Positions 1 to 10,620 of a DNA stretch of 44,228 nucleotides are shown piece by piece (position 1 is the stretch's first letter; each line of letters starts with the position of its first letter). This DNA comes from Priapulus caudatus (lineage: Eukaryota > Priapulida > Priapulimorpha > Priapulimorphida > Priapulidae), in the NCBI RefSeq assembly GCF_000485595.1, contig NW_014577269.1, positions 307,218 through 351,445 of the forward strand. Direction: 5' to 3'. Made by a program: the position numbers and the translations under genes. A model generated the notes under the pieces. It was not told where the DNA came from and did no database searches. It saw nothing but the letters and a program-made list of their open reading frames with translations.

Positions 1-59
<59 letters not shown>
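1..59. repeat. (AG)n microsatellite
   Basis: A perfect dinucleotide AG tract runs from the first base, so the array probably continues beyond the window edge. Confidence 0.97.
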
Positions 60-65
<6 letters not shown>

Positions 66-100
66 CGGGGTGTGCGTGCGCGCATAATTGGTCTAATAAA

Positions 101-108
101 CACACACA

Positions 109-139
<31 letters not shown>

Positions 140-166
140 GCACACGCACCCCCCCCACACACACAC
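101..166. repeat. (CA)n / (CGCA)n compound microsatellite
   Basis: Mixed CA and CGCA units interrupted by a C run. The related array at 311-368 suggests one ancestral simple-repeat region split by unique sequence. Confidence 0.93.
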
Positions 167-310
167 ATTATAGAATAAGGGTGTTTAAAATTTAATTGAA
201 AAGCTTTCGAGATTACATCTCTTCATCGGGTCGGCAGGCATTGCAATAAAACCGTAATAAAAATACAATGCGTTATAGATATCATCGAAAAGAAATAATT
301 CAAACAATTC

Positions 311-321
311 GCGCACACGCA

Positions 322-353
<32 letters not shown>

Positions 354-368
354 CACACACATACACAT
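311..368. repeat. (CGCA)n (CA)n microsatellite
   Basis: CGCA tetranucleotides pass into a pure CA run. The minus-strand reading frame across it (repeating Cys-Val) is simple-repeat translation, not a gene. Confidence 0.93.
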
Positions 369-561
369 GTGCACACATTAGTTTAGCAATATCGCTTGTT
401 GATCACACTAAACTGTACTAGTCTACATAAATTTATAAGGAAACGTAATGCAAAATTGCTTGCTCGTGTATTTTACATTCACTTATTTGTTACGGCCAAA
501 CTATTATTAAAATCACTGTTTTGTAGTGTGTACGTACGCATTCGTAACGTAACGTATCATA

Positions 562-566
562 TTGCT
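562..566. repeat. Target-site duplication of the BEL element (left copy)
   Basis: TTGCT lies immediately before the LTR start TGTTGG and is repeated exactly at 9275-9279 after the 3' LTR end TACA. A 5-bp duplication is usual for BEL/Pao integrases and fixes the element's outer limits. Confidence 0.9.
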
Positions 567-1103
567 TGTTGGTGACAACTTCTGCCGCTACGCGGTTACG
601 CGGTGCATTACTTTATGCAGCAGCGCATTGATACCGGCTAGTTGCTACGGGATGTGACGCGCGCGTTCTTTTCGCCATTGCGGCTTACCGTTGAAGACGC
701 GAATTTTAATGGGCTTCTAAAACCCTAAAGAACCCAGCGTGGTAAGGGATTTGTGTTTATAAATAATTATTAATGTCTTTCTAATTTAATAGTAGCAGAT
801 TCGGCTGTGATTGCCGTACGTGGATTTGATTGGTATTTACCAGAAAGTTTGTTGTCCATAGCGAGCTACACAAACAGCATAGCACATACGGTAAATAGTA
901 AATGTGCTCTTTGCATTTGTTTCAGATTAACCGTTCGTTCGTTAAGATACGTTTGTTCGTTACGTTACATAAGACGACATAGGCAGAAAATAAGAGAATA
1001 AAGAAGAACGTGTGTAATCCGCTGGAGCTTGATATGAAGAAAAAATAAATAAACCATTTAGATGTAAAATAAACAAAGAAGTTAATGTAGTCATTCCGCT
1101 ACA
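567..1103 (+). repeat. 5' LTR of the BEL element (537 bp)
   Basis: Starts TGTTGGTGAC and ends CGCTACA. It aligns to 7309-7383 plus 8821-9274 with substitutions such as ACTTCT/ACTCCT near the start. AATAAA-like signals lie near 1000 and 1045. It lacks the 1,437-bp block present in the 3' LTR. Confidence 0.92.
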
Positions 1104-1145
1104 TTAAAGTTAATCACGAACTGGACTTTGTGATATCGTGGAGAT

Positions 1146-1180
1146 AACAACAACAACAACAACAACAACAACGACGACGA
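1146..1180 (+). repeat. (CAA)n / (CGA)n tract in the BEL leader
   Basis: Trinucleotide run between the 5' LTR and the gag start at 1187. Confidence 0.85.
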
Positions 1181-1186
1181 CCAGAG

Positions 1187-1636
1187 ATGCCGTGTGACGG
1201 GGATCAGGCTGCAGCTGCTGAAGCTGAGACAACTGACCTCAAGAAGAAACGAGGAAAGGCTAAGGGTGCTGCTACAAGACTTATAAATCAGGGAACTACT
1301 CTGATGCAGAACAATAACAATGTGCCTCATGTGCAAGAGCTTCAGGTTGACTTTGAAGTGTCCGTGCAAACCTTTATGGCTGCTCACGCATCCTACCACC
1401 AGGGGCTAACCGATCAAGCTGATATTGCCGAATCGAATAAATATCGAGAGAAGTTCCTGGCCGATGCCAACAGTTTTGTAGATACTGTCACACATTGGAT
1501 TGCTGATGTATTGTATGAGGAGGCTAAGGAGGTTGACGAACCAGAAACTACCTTGCTTAAACCTGAACCAATGCTTGGCCAAGATAACAAGGTCCACATC
1601 GGTATCGGTAATAATGGATTACGATATGTTCGGTAA
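1187..1636 (+). pseudogene. gag: BEL gag, N-terminal part
   Basis: Opens at an ATG 84 bp after the 5' LTR and reads about 149 residues. Residues 20-35 are lysine- and arginine-rich, followed by a mostly helical acidic region with Glu-Val and Asp-Glu clusters, as in the N-terminal part of BEL Gag that precedes the capsid-like domain. Roughly the first 125 residues look like Gag. The last 20 may already be inserted sequence, because the zinc-knuckle part of Gag only resumes at about 2790 in another frame. The protein would have assembled the retrotransposon particle. The middle of Gag is missing, so this is a broken gene. Confidence 0.72.
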
Positions 1637-2790
1637 TACGTATTCGATAATACGGTATTCGGTGATGCGTGTCGGTACACGCATATGTTGTATTGCAGCT
1701 ATTGTACGTTACAGCATAAAAAGACGCAAGAGTGAGAGTAATTGCACTGATATCAAAATGTTCACTGCCAAATGTGTTGGAATTCTAACGCGTGTGTTGA
1801 TCGAACTTTATCGTTACTTGTTTTGTGGAGTATAAATATAGTGCGCGACACGGCATATTTATTTGCAAGTAGCGCGTTATATATCGGTTCGGTTTTTAGA
1901 AGCACCTAGATGTAAGGTAGCAACGGTTTTCGTTCGAGACTGCCAGTCAGTGTTTGTTCATTATACTCGAGCTGCGCTTCTTCTGCTACGTCACTAATCG
2001 ATTGTCCCCCCGGGCGGACTTCTTTTCCCCATTTACGACAGACAGGAGTCTGTGACGTGACGATGGGTGCATCATCTCGGTAGGGGGAGGAATGTAAGCG
2101 GGCAAAGGCCACACGCCGGGGAAGGTGATGACGGATGCGAGAATGGTGTTGGGGTGATGCATGACACAGGAGCGGGCGAGTCAGCGGTCGGCACGGAGAT
2201 CAAAGAGAGTGACTCGAGATGGCGCCAGCTAGGCTGGGAATCGCAGTCATGAATCTCCAGAGTGTGACAGGCGGCCGCACACGGGCTGACCTATAGATAA
2301 CGGTGCTGACCGATAGATGGCCGTGTTGACACCATGGTCCGAATTGACCGTGGCGTCGCGCCAAGTGCGCACCACGCATCCCGCAACCATATTAGGTAGC
2401 GGGAGATAGCGGTAGGAATCCGCACTCTGCCGTATTCGGAAGGGCCGGTTGGTCAGAGTTGGGATTAAAGGAGATCTGTGACGTAGGGGAAGAAACGTGA
2501 TCGCGAGACCGGAGCGCGCCGTATAAAAGAGGAAGCGGCCGACTGCTCGGGGCTTCTTGTAACGAGACGTAGTCTGAGAAAGGTGTAAGTTGCGTGATAC
2601 GGTTACTATGCACTGTAACGCTTTTCTATTCGTTAGCGCACTGAGACTTTATGTATTGTATTAGAGATATAGATATAAAACACTAGTGAACGTTACTTTT
2701 TGTCTTCTCTTATCTCTCTCTGTAGTCTATTACAGAATTCCACATCGTAGCGCAAAACACGCGTCTACAATATAATATCATTTGTAGACA
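1637..2790 (+). mobile_element. Insertion in BEL gag: 3' end of a Gypsy-type element plus LTR
   Basis: This block separates the two halves of BEL gag and matches neither. Its right part has the architecture of an LTR-retrotransposon 3' end: a short frame closing in TAG at 2081-2083, a purine tract (TAGGGGGAGGAA, 2081-2092), then a TG...CA unit from 2093. Its left part (1637 to about 1930) has a TATA-like TATAAATATA near 1832 but no match elsewhere in the window. No target duplication was found, so the insert is probably truncated or rearranged, and its left boundary is uncertain. Confidence 0.55.
2093..2769 (+). repeat. Putative 3' LTR (677 bp) inside BEL gag
   Basis: Begins TGTAAGCGGG directly after a polypurine tract and ends GTCTACA, so the termini are TGTA...TACA. 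A TATA box (GTATAAAAG) sits near 2521, followed by a GC-rich leader, as in an LTR promoter. The 8-bp inverted repeat GTCTACAA / TTGTAGAC at 2763-2789 straddles the right end. With no second copy present, the call rests on structure alone. Confidence 0.55.
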
Positions 2791-3320
2791 GAGTAGTGGA
2801 TGAAGAGAGCGACCCTGTGTTCGGCAATCTTCAGAAATCCACTCTGAGGCAGCCTAGAGATAAATGCTTGGATTTCAAACAGCAGAGAAGAAACAATGCT
2901 GCTTTCTCGTCTGACGCCAAGGCTAAACCTATAGAGAGAACACATGAGAGGTCTATCATAGGAGGAGGTATTCCCAAGTATGTACCCAAGTGCCCTATGT
3001 GTGAGGATACCAATTACCTAAACCAATGCGACTGATTTAGAGAGCTTGCCGTTAAAGACAGACACAGCTTTGTCCTGATGAAGAAGCTGTGTGTGAATTG
3101 TTTCCAAGCAGGGCATTTCGGCAGAGACTGTCAAAAGAAGTGGACGTGTAATGTTCCTGGATGTGGTCAAAGACACAACAGGTGGCTGCACCTGCCTAAC
3201 CACCAGACAGCTACAGATACCCTTCCTGCTGAACCCGTGACTACAAGAGGTAGCACGTTCGCAGCTAACAACCAGCCCGTAGGAACAATCAAGTCCCAAC
3301 CTAACATGGACGTCAGGTGT
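2790..3320 (+). pseudogene. gag: BEL gag C-terminal part with zinc knuckles
   Basis: The frame from about 2790 encodes a Cys-Pro-Met-Cys...Cys motif, is stopped by TGA at 3033-3035, then continues in the same frame from 3078 with a second Cys-rich motif (C-V-N-C-F, then G-H-F-G-R-D-C, then C-N-V-P-G-C-G and H). This Cys-rich arrangement near the Gag/Pro junction is characteristic of BEL/Pao Gag and binds RNA during packaging. The TGA lies between the first Cys cluster and the second knuckle, so a full product cannot be made. Confidence 0.82.
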
Positions 3321-3921
3321 GCCTTCGCTTGTGCAGGACATTGGCATGCCCATTATCCTTGTCGCCATTCAGGACCATGGACGCAGGGGACAGACAGAGA
3401 CATATGCACTCTTAGATAGGTGTTCCAATTCAACGATGTGCACCGATAGATTGAGAACCAAGCTAAATGTTCTTGGCCGTCCTGGAATTATGGAGCTAAC
3501 CACTCTCCATGGAGACCATGTCGAAGAAGAAGTGACGGTTGTAGATCTTGATGTGGGAGCTTTAAACAGTGGCAAGACGTTCAGACTCACCGACGTAATC
3601 TCCCGCGAGAAACTGAATGTGAGCTTAGACAACCGTGTGACTTTATCAGATATCAGACATATGCTACATCTGAGAGACGTCACCCTGGTGAATGTGGACG
3701 TTTCCAAAGTAGATTTGATAATCGGCTCTAATCATGCACACCTTCTTATCGACGTAGAGACTCGTTCTGGTAAGGAAGGGGAGCCAATTGCAACAAGAAC
3801 TCCACTAAGATGGGCTATGTTCGGCCCTACCAATAAATTTAAACCCAAGAAAGCTAGCACATACTTTGTCAACTCGACATTGTCCCTGGAGGAACAGGTG
3901 GAGCTTCTGGAAGTTAGATGA
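3319..3921 (+). pseudogene. pro: BEL aspartic protease region
   Basis: About 200 residues in a different frame from the zinc-knuckle segment. The position of the expected Asp-Ser/Thr-Gly active-site triad reads Asp-Arg-Cys followed by Ser-Asn (Asp codon 3415-3417), so the catalytic Asp is kept but the next two residues are replaced. The rest (about residues 75-190, with alternating beta-strand-like segments and a G-P-T-N motif near the end) matches the linker between protease and reverse transcriptase in BEL Pol. It would have processed Gag and Pol. The altered triad and a frame change near 3870-3920 indicate an inactive relic. Confidence 0.8.
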
Positions 3922-4759
3922 CCCGTTGTACAAAGAAGAGACTGCTCTGTCTGTGAGTGACAGGAAAGTTATTTCTGAGTGGGAAAGCTCAATCCGACGT
4001 GAGGGTCTACATTACTCACTGGGGATCCCATTTAAGCAGAGACCGCCTCAGATGCTAAACAACTACAGCATGGCTAAGCACAGGCTTGATTTGCTTGGAA
4101 AGAGACTGTCCAAGGACTCTGAACTGCGGGAGAAGTATGTTCAAGGGATCCAGGATTCTGTGGAGAAAGGGCATGCTGAAGAGGTGCCTCGCGAGCAGCT
4201 GGCCTTGGACCATCGTAAGGAAGCTATCTGGTACCTGCCTCATCACCCTGTGATCCATCCACGGAAGCTAGGGAAAGTCAGAGTTGTGTACGACTGTTCT
4301 GCCCCTTACCAGGGAGTCTCGCTCAACGATCTGATCCGTCAGGGACCTGATCTTATGAACAAGCTGATTGCCGTGATGCTCAGATTTAGACAGGAACCTA
4401 TAGCATTTATGTCAGATATTGAGGGAATGTTTATGCAGGTGAAGGTGCACCCCGAGGACCGGGACTGTCTACGTTTCCTTTGGTGGGAGGGAAGCGACAT
4501 CACCAAACAAACCAATACCTACAGAATGACTTCTCATCTGTTTAGAGGGCTATGGAGCCCTCGCTGCGCCAACTTTTCCCTTAAACGCACGGCAGAGGAC
4601 AAGGATAACTTTGACGTAAAAACTGTGCAGACTGTGGACAAGAATTTCTACGTCAATGACTGCTTAATGTCTGTTGTCTTGAAAGAAGAGGCGGTGAGAC
4701 TGAGAAAGCAGCTGTGTGAGCTTCTCTCACTGGGAGGATTCAGACTTATACCAAGTTGA
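3866..4759 (+). pseudogene. pol: BEL reverse transcriptase, fingers and palm
   Basis: About 297 residues. Conserved BEL features are a V-R-V-V-Y-D-C-S motif, then S-L-N-D-L-I-R-Q-G-P-D-L, then F-M-S-D-I-E-G-M-F (motif A, catalytic Asp kept). Motif B is poorly conserved. The motif C box reads F-Y-V-N-D: the first of the two catalytic aspartates is replaced by Asn at codon 4655-4657, which should abolish polymerisation. The frame shifts at about 4740-4760 into the downstream segment. The enzyme would have copied element RNA into cDNA in cytoplasmic particles. Confidence 0.9.
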
Positions 4760-5640
4760 TAAGTAACCCACGCAGAGTTATGATGTCACTACCAGAGACG
4801 GAGTGGTCTAAGGCAGCAGCAAGCTTGGACTGGTTGGGACCAGAGCGAGCCCTTGGTGTGGTGTGGAGAGTAGAGACCGACCAGTACGGTTACGACGTAT
4901 CCGCGAAGGATGTTCCTAGCACCAAGAGAGGAATGTTGAGCTTTACGAGTACAGTGTATGACCCGTTAGGATTCGTTGGACCTTTCATCATGCGAGCGAA
5001 GGTATTGTTCCAAGAACTGTGCAGACAGAAGCTAGACTGGGATGAAGCAATACCCAAGTATGTCGCGGATCAATGGATAAGATGGCTTCAAGACCTTCCT
5101 AAGATAGCAGACTTTAAAGTTCCAAGATGTCTGAAGCCAAGCGACAGATTAGAGGCGCCAGTCGCATTTCAGCTACACCACTTCAGCGATGCGTCAGAAA
5201 AAGGATTTGGTGCAGTTACGTACTTGCGCATGGTGGATGCATCTGACAGGATTCATTGCTGCTTAGTGATGGCAAAGAGCAGGCTAGCACCTATAAAGCC
5301 AACAACCATTCCAAGACTAGAGTTGTCAGCGGCCGTAGTTGCTGTAAAGCTGGACCAGGCTTGTAGGAAGCACCTCGAGTACACACTGTCAGAATCTGTG
5401 TTCTGGACAGATAGTACTATAGTTCTGCACTACTTGCAAAGCGAGGAAAAAAGATTCCAGACGTTCGTAGCGAACAGAGTGGCACAGATACATGAAGGTC
5501 CTTCGTCGAGGAAATGGAGACACGTTGATACTAACAACAATCCTGCGGATGATATCTCTAAAGGTATGTCAGCTGACGAGATGATAACTGATGAACGCTG
5601 GACGCAAGGTCCTACCTTCCTGTGGAGCAAGGAGCTATAG
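4756..5640 (+). pseudogene. pol: BEL RT thumb/connection and RNase H
   Basis: About 294 residues. After the connection (Y-D-P-L-G-F-V-G-P, diagnostic of BEL Pol), the RNase H domain shows F-S-D-A-S-E, then I-P-R-L-E-L-S-A-A, then F-W-T-D-S, then N-P-A-D-D-I-S-K-G. The acidic residues needed for RNA-strand removal are visible in all four motifs. The frame is closed by TAG at 5638-5640 but resumes in the same frame downstream, so this is one in-frame nonsense change rather than a natural end. Confidence 0.9.
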
Positions 5641-6246
5641 TCAGCCCAACCTGACTTAGGAGACATACCTACCGCTGCAGAGATCAAAAAGACCAGAGAG
5701 ATTTACTCAACTACAGCTACAGAAGCTAAAGCGACCAAGACGACGGTCGACCAACTGTTTGAAAGGTTTTCGTCCTGGCATGAAAAAAAGCGAGCTGTAG
5801 CTATTATTCTTTGTGTGAAAGACATTCTGAGGAAGAAGTCAGATGTCAAACGTACTGAACCAGTCACAGTGAAAGAAATCCAGAGAGCTGAACAAGCTAT
5901 TATAGTCTACATGCAGAGAAGCTGGCACGCTAACCCTACGAAGCTACAACAACTAGGGAAGCTCTCTCCTGTGGTGTCAGCGGATGGAATGTTAAGAGTC
6001 GGTGAACGCCTGTCGAATGCACCACTTCCTGACTCAGCCAAACATCCTTCCATTCTGCCTCCAGATCATCACGTGACTAAGCTGATCATCGAACATTTCC
6101 ACAAGATAACTGGTTATGCTGGTGCCGAGAGAGTCTTAGCGGAAATTAGACAAAGCTACTGGATCATAAAGGGCCGAGTGTCGGTGAAACGAGCCGTTAG
6201 AAACTGCATCCCCTGCAAGAAGAGGAAGCAACCACCTAGTGTGTAA
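5641..6246 (+). pseudogene. pol: BEL integrase N-terminal zinc-binding region
   Basis: In frame with both the RNase H segment and the integrase core, separated by a TAG (5638) and a TAA (6244-6246). The C-terminal third carries the His-His-Cys-Cys module: E-H-F-H near residue 92 of the 5815 frame, G-Y-A-G-A-E-R-V, Y-W-I and C-I-P-C-K-K. Upstream is a charged linker. The module stabilises integrase multimers on LTR ends. Confidence 0.87.
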
Positions 6247-6249
6247 TAC

Positions 6250-7194
6250 ATGGCAGACCTACTCAGAGATAGAGTCACCCCAAATCAGCCACCATTCACC
6301 GAAGTGGGTGTTGACTATTTCGGCCCAGTCAAGGTGAAGAGAGCTAGGAAAACCGAGGTGAAGAGATATGGGTGCCTATTCACGTGCCTGAACACTCGAT
6401 CAGTGCACCTTGAGGTTGCTTGCAGCCTTGACACCGATTCGTTCATCAACGCACTACAACGATTTATTGCACGACGAGGGTACCCAAAGACCATCAGATC
6501 CGATAATGGAACCAACTTCGTTGGGGCTAAGCGGGAGTTACATGAAGCCATAAAGGAGTGGAATCAGCAGAAGATAGCCGACTACCTACTACAACAAGAC
6601 GTACAGTGGAGATTCAACCCACCAGCAGCTTCCCATATGGGTGGAGTATGGGAAAGGCAAATCCGAACCGTCCGAGCTGTCCTCTCAGGCATCGTCAGCC
6701 AGCAAACCATCGACGACAAGAGACTATCAACTTTATTCTGCATAGTTGAAGGTATTGTCAATGGTAGACCACTAACGAAGCTATCAGACAACCCTAACGA
6801 CCCGGCACCTTTAACACCGAACCACCTGCTGCTTCTGAGATCGGGGCCAGACTTACCACCAGGAAAGTTTGTCCAGCAGGACACTTATAGACAGAGATGG
6901 CGCCAAGTCCAGTACTTAGCGGACGTATTTTGGACCAGGTGGATTAAGGAGTATCTGCCCACTCTACAGGAGAGGCAGAAGTGGCTGAAGTGCGAGAGGA
7001 ACTTCCAGAAGGGAGACTTGGTGCTTCTCGTGAATGAGACTACTCCACGTTACCAGTGGCCTCTGGGGCTTATTACCCAGACTTACCCATCCGGTGATGG
7101 ATTGGTCATATCTGTGCAAGTCAAGACACAGAACGGACTATACACGAGACCTGTGCACAAGCTGTGCCTACTTGAAGCGAAGCTAGTGTGATTT
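6250..7194 (+). pseudogene. pol: BEL integrase core and C-terminal DUF5641-like domain
   Basis: This 313-residue stretch is the best-preserved part. The catalytic triad is visible as V-D-Y-F-G-P (Asp22), S-D-N-G-T-N-F (Asp85) and G-V-W-E-R-Q (Glu135), counted from 6250. The last 90 residues, with W-T-R-W, the W-L-K stretch, G-D-L-V-L-L-V, W-P-L-G and V-Q-V-K-T, match the DUF5641 region found after integrase in BEL/Pao elements. It ends at TGA 7192-7194, about 105 bp before the polypurine tract. Integrase inserts the cDNA and produces the 5-bp duplication seen here. Confidence 0.93.
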
Positions 7195-7298
7195 AAGCGA
7201 CATAGACTAAGAGGATGACCTTAGCTGTGCCCATGGACTGTATAAACGAGTTGCTGTTGTCACCATTTAGTTAGGAAATGAGTGCTGATAGCCTCATC

Positions 7299-7308
7299 GG
7301 GGCCGGGA
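7299..7308 (+). other. Polypurine-rich tract before the BEL 3' LTR
   Basis: GGGGCCGGGA directly precedes the LTR start TGTTGG at 7309, the position where plus-strand DNA synthesis is primed. Confidence 0.65.
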
Positions 7309-7676
7309 TGTTGGTGACAACTCCTGCCGCTACGCGGTTACGTGGTTCACTACTTTATGCAGCAGCGCATTGATACCGGCTAGACGATCTGCAGCCCGGA
7401 TATCCGCGCGAAGCGCGCAAACGCCGCGCAGCGGTGACAATAAATGTTATTCGCTGCCCTATTTAGAAAATTTTCGGCAGTGCCCTTTGGGTACAGGATA
7501 AAGCCGTATAATCGGTCAATTGAGGAGTTGTGGCGATTCCACAAGCCTTTCGACTATGCACGTAAGACGAGAATACATACAAATGATGGTAATTGCTCGT
7601 TTGCTGCTCAGCGCGTTTGATTTTCCTCTAGAAAAGCGAGTTTGCATTTCTTCCGTTTCACGCCCTGAATTTATTC

Positions 7677-7860
7677 TCGTACATATGGCGTGCCATAGAT
7701 GGCGCGACGAGGCCCTCTTCGAGAGATTTTCAAGGTATTTTTCCACACAAGGATCGGCGATTCAGCTTAGACTGCTCCGCAGTGGAGAGTTCCACACGCT
7801 GCACTAACTATAACTTTAGTGTAGTGAAACATACTTGGCCGAGTTAAGGTCCGTACCAGT
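7677..7860 (+). repeat. Dispersed repeat, related to 35335-35560 (inverted)
   Basis: Shares blocks such as TACATATGGCGTGC, ATAGATGGCG, AGTTCCACACGCT and ATACTTG, in the same order, with the reverse complement of 35335-35560. It is an old, diverged repeat family of unknown type. Confidence 0.5.
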
Positions 7861-8415
7861 CTACCTCGAATCGTGACGTGCGATTCAAATTATCGTAGCC
7901 ATCTTAGTACCCCCGACGTTGATTGGCTAAGCCCGTTGATTGATGTTTGTTTACACTGAGAATTTCCACTAGATGTTATCTGGAAAAGCGCCTGGCTCCG
8001 TACGTGCAAGGTTTTTATCAACCTCTTAACCCCGCCCTGCCCGTGGCGACGGCACGTTGTGCGAGCACGTGCTGGCGTGGCCGTGGCAGTTTTTACACGT
8101 AGCTAATCCTACAATACGCCGCCACACTGACACACAAATATATATATGCACATGTTTTTAAGAAGACGGCGGAGCGGCACATTCCAGCCTCCCTCCTCCC
8201 CCGCGCTCACGTGGCGGCCGGGCACGGTCCAAATGCTATATCCAACAAACGCTGGCTCGGGGAGTTTTTGCGCCGCGGTGACTTTCGTAGTAAATAGATT
8301 TTGTATTTATTTAGTATTACATTTTATTGAAACGCTGCAAGTGCATGCTTGTGTGCCTGGCTGCGGCAGCATTGATGCATGTATATAGATACCTTATTAA
8401 CCCGTGGCGGCGGAG

Positions 8416-8443
8416 CGAGCGAGAGAGAGAGAGAGAGAGAGAC
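8416..8443. repeat. (GA)n microsatellite
   Basis: Short GA run inside the 3' LTR block, followed by a degenerate GA-rich tail to about 8480. Confidence 0.9.
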
Positions 8444-9274
8444 AGACCGTGGGGAGTGCGAGAAAGAGAGAAAGAGAGTGGGAGAACGCCAGATAAGGTA
8501 CGAAAATACGGCAGGTACGACGGCGAGGATGAACAAACGCGTGTCAATCTATAATCGGAAAGCCCCCCTCCAAAGCCGATGTAGCTGAGCCGATGTACGT
8601 GTCCCGAAAACTGCGCGATGTTAGGCTGCCCGCTATACGCATTGGCGCGCCCGCCTTCCTTCGGCGCGCGAATTCGTATAGCGGGGAGCGCGAGATGCTA
8701 CATACAACACCCCGCGGTCGCGTGCGCCCAGTCCCGCGGAAGTGCGCGGCTTAACCGCTTTCGGCGGTCGGGGAACAACTCATCTTTTGCGCAATGCCAT
8801 CTTGTACCCGGTCTCTCTGGTTGCTAAGGGATGTGACGCGCGTGGTCTTTTCGCCATTGTGGCTTACCGTTGAAGACGCGAATTTTAATGTTCTTCTAAA
8901 ACCATAAAGAACCCAGCGTGGTAAGGAATTTGTGTTTATGAACAATTATTAATGTCTTTCTAAATTAATAGTAGCAGATTCGGCTGTGATTGCCGTACGT
9001 GTATTTGAATGGTATTTACCAGAAAGTTTGTTGTCCATAGCGAGCTACACAAACAGCATAGCACACACGGTAAATAGTAAATGTGCTCTTTGAATTTGTT
9101 TCAGATTAACCGATCGTTCGTTAAGATACGTTCGTTCGTTACGTTACATAAGACGACATAGGCAGAAAATAAGAGAATAAAGAAGAACGTGTGTGATCCG
9201 CTGGAGCTTGATATGGAAAAAAAAACATTTAGATGTAAAATAAACAAAGAAGATAATGTAGTCATTCCACTACA

Positions 9275-9279
9275 TTGCT
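9275..9279. repeat. Target-site duplication of the BEL element (right copy)
   Basis: TTGCT, identical to 562-566, directly after the LTR terminus TACA. Confidence 0.9.
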
Positions 9280-10100
9280 ATAATGCTTAAACACTCAATC
9301 ATATCAATTAGCTAGTCGGCACGAACACGGTGATTTAATGTAGTTGAGTATTTAGTGGTTTGTCGAGAATTCTGGTCGAGTATCGGCATTCCAAAGGCGA
9401 ACGCCGTGGACCGAGATAGGTTGAAAATAGGTTCTTTACAGTGAATTCATTACTGAACGTACTTAGTTTAATACCTTCCCGGCTACTACACCATTGCGGT
9501 GTGGAGTCAAATATCCTAATTTGCTGCTATCTTTTTAGCTCAGTAGCAAGTGTGGTAAACTCGGCAAACAAACATGGTGTAGAGAAGCGAATCTGCGTCC
9601 CGTAGAGGCGGCGCAAGCCTCGTTTTCATACATAAAAATTGTAACATTATATGCATGAGTTCTGTATGATCGCTATTCTCAGTGGGATGTTAAACATTTC
9701 GTTCTATCGCGCAAAACTACAATGGCTTGTTTTGTTGAAAGAAAAAACAAATCGAGAAAAATGTACCCCCCCCCCATACATGACGGTATACCAGGGCTGA
9801 TGTAATTCGACATTTTAAAGCTGGAAGTCAGAATCCTAGATTTTTATTTTTAATTGTAATTTAGAATAATCCGGGAGTCGGTTTCCGGTCTTCAACGATA
9901 TCGTAAAAACGAGTCTTTGCACGTAGGCAGCGAACGACATGTCACCGATGGCGGAAATCGTCGCATTATAGTCCAGCAGAGAGGCTTACAAAGCGAAGAT
10001 CAGCAGTAAACGGCGACCAACTCTAAAACATTTTTCATCTCCAGGTCAGCGCATGAGACGGCCAAACCCAGCAAACCTACACCATAAGCCCCTGATGGGA

Positions 10101-10152
10101 GCAGAGAGAGAGAGAGAGCGCGAGAGAGAGAGAGAGCGAGAGAGAGAGAGGG
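10101..10152. repeat. Interrupted (GA)n microsatellite
   Basis: GA units broken by GCGC and GCGA. Confidence 0.9.
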
Positions 10153-10620
10153 AAAGATGAGAGGGTAGCGCATACGGCTTTCTGCACAATAGAAAATCTC
10201 TTCTTCTTCCGTGTTGTTAATCGCTTTCTTGACACGCCTTCATTCGACGTAATACTGACGCTGCTTTTAAATGTGAGGAAGCAGATAATTGTTTTCTGAT
10301 GAGGTGATGGCGTGAGAGGTTGACGAGGAAGGGAAGGCGTGGCTGCGTGCCGTAATATTATGGATACGGGAATGAAGAGGGGGAGATGGGTGAGGGTATT
10401 TACCCTAACCTCGTCGTTACCTCTCCACGCACCTTTGCGTCCTCACTCGCATTCTGAAGAATAATACGGCTTGCTTAGGTAAAAAAGTTAACTCTTTTAA
10501 TTTTACAAAATCAGCAGAGCCCATATATCGTCTGTTATGGAGGAGCGATTTGCGGATGTCGCTCGGTTCGTTCTGAATCTTGTCTGGAAGTGATCGCTGG
10601 GCATTGTACATAAGACTAGG

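Larger units (their letters stand above)
7384..8820. mobile_element. 1,437-bp block present only in the 3' LTR
   Basis: The 5' LTR runs straight from GGCTAG to TTGCTA, while the 3' LTR has 1,437 bp between these words. No terminal inverted repeat is evident, and the only possible duplication is weak (CTAG before, CTGG at the end). The block is CpG-rich in places, contains a (GA)n tract and includes 7677-7860, which resembles an inverted segment at 35335-35560. It is either an insertion into the 3' LTR or sequence lost from the 5' LTR. No protein domain was recognised in its frames. Confidence 0.6.
567..9274 (+). mobile_element. BEL/Pao LTR retrotransposon, complete outline but non-coding-competent
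   Basis: The element is bounded by LTRs (TGTTGG...TACA) and a 5-bp duplication TTGCT. Internal order is gag (zinc knuckles), aspartic protease, reverse transcriptase, RNase H, integrase and a C-terminal DUF5641-like region, the BEL/Pao order. The two LTRs differ at several percent of shared positions, so it is not recent. Gag and pol are split over different frames with several in-frame stops. Two foreign or asymmetric blocks lie inside: about 1.15 kb in gag (1637-2790) and 1,437 bp in the 3' LTR (7384-8820). A primer-binding site directly after the 5' LTR could not be assigned to a tRNA. Confidence 0.92.
7309..9274 (+). repeat. 3' LTR of the BEL element, split by a 1,437-bp block
   Basis: 7309-7383 matches 567-641 and 8821-9274 matches 642-1103, with several percent divergence. 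The right end CACTACA is followed by the target duplication TTGCT. Confidence 0.9.

Noticed and set aside
185-376. Minus-strand frame rich in Cys and Val
   Set aside because: Translation of the CA/CGCA microsatellite.
8808-8824. GGTCTCTCTGGTT resembles the start of a lentiviral R region
   Set aside because: Only 13 bases match and neither side continues. There is no other retroviral feature, so it is chance.
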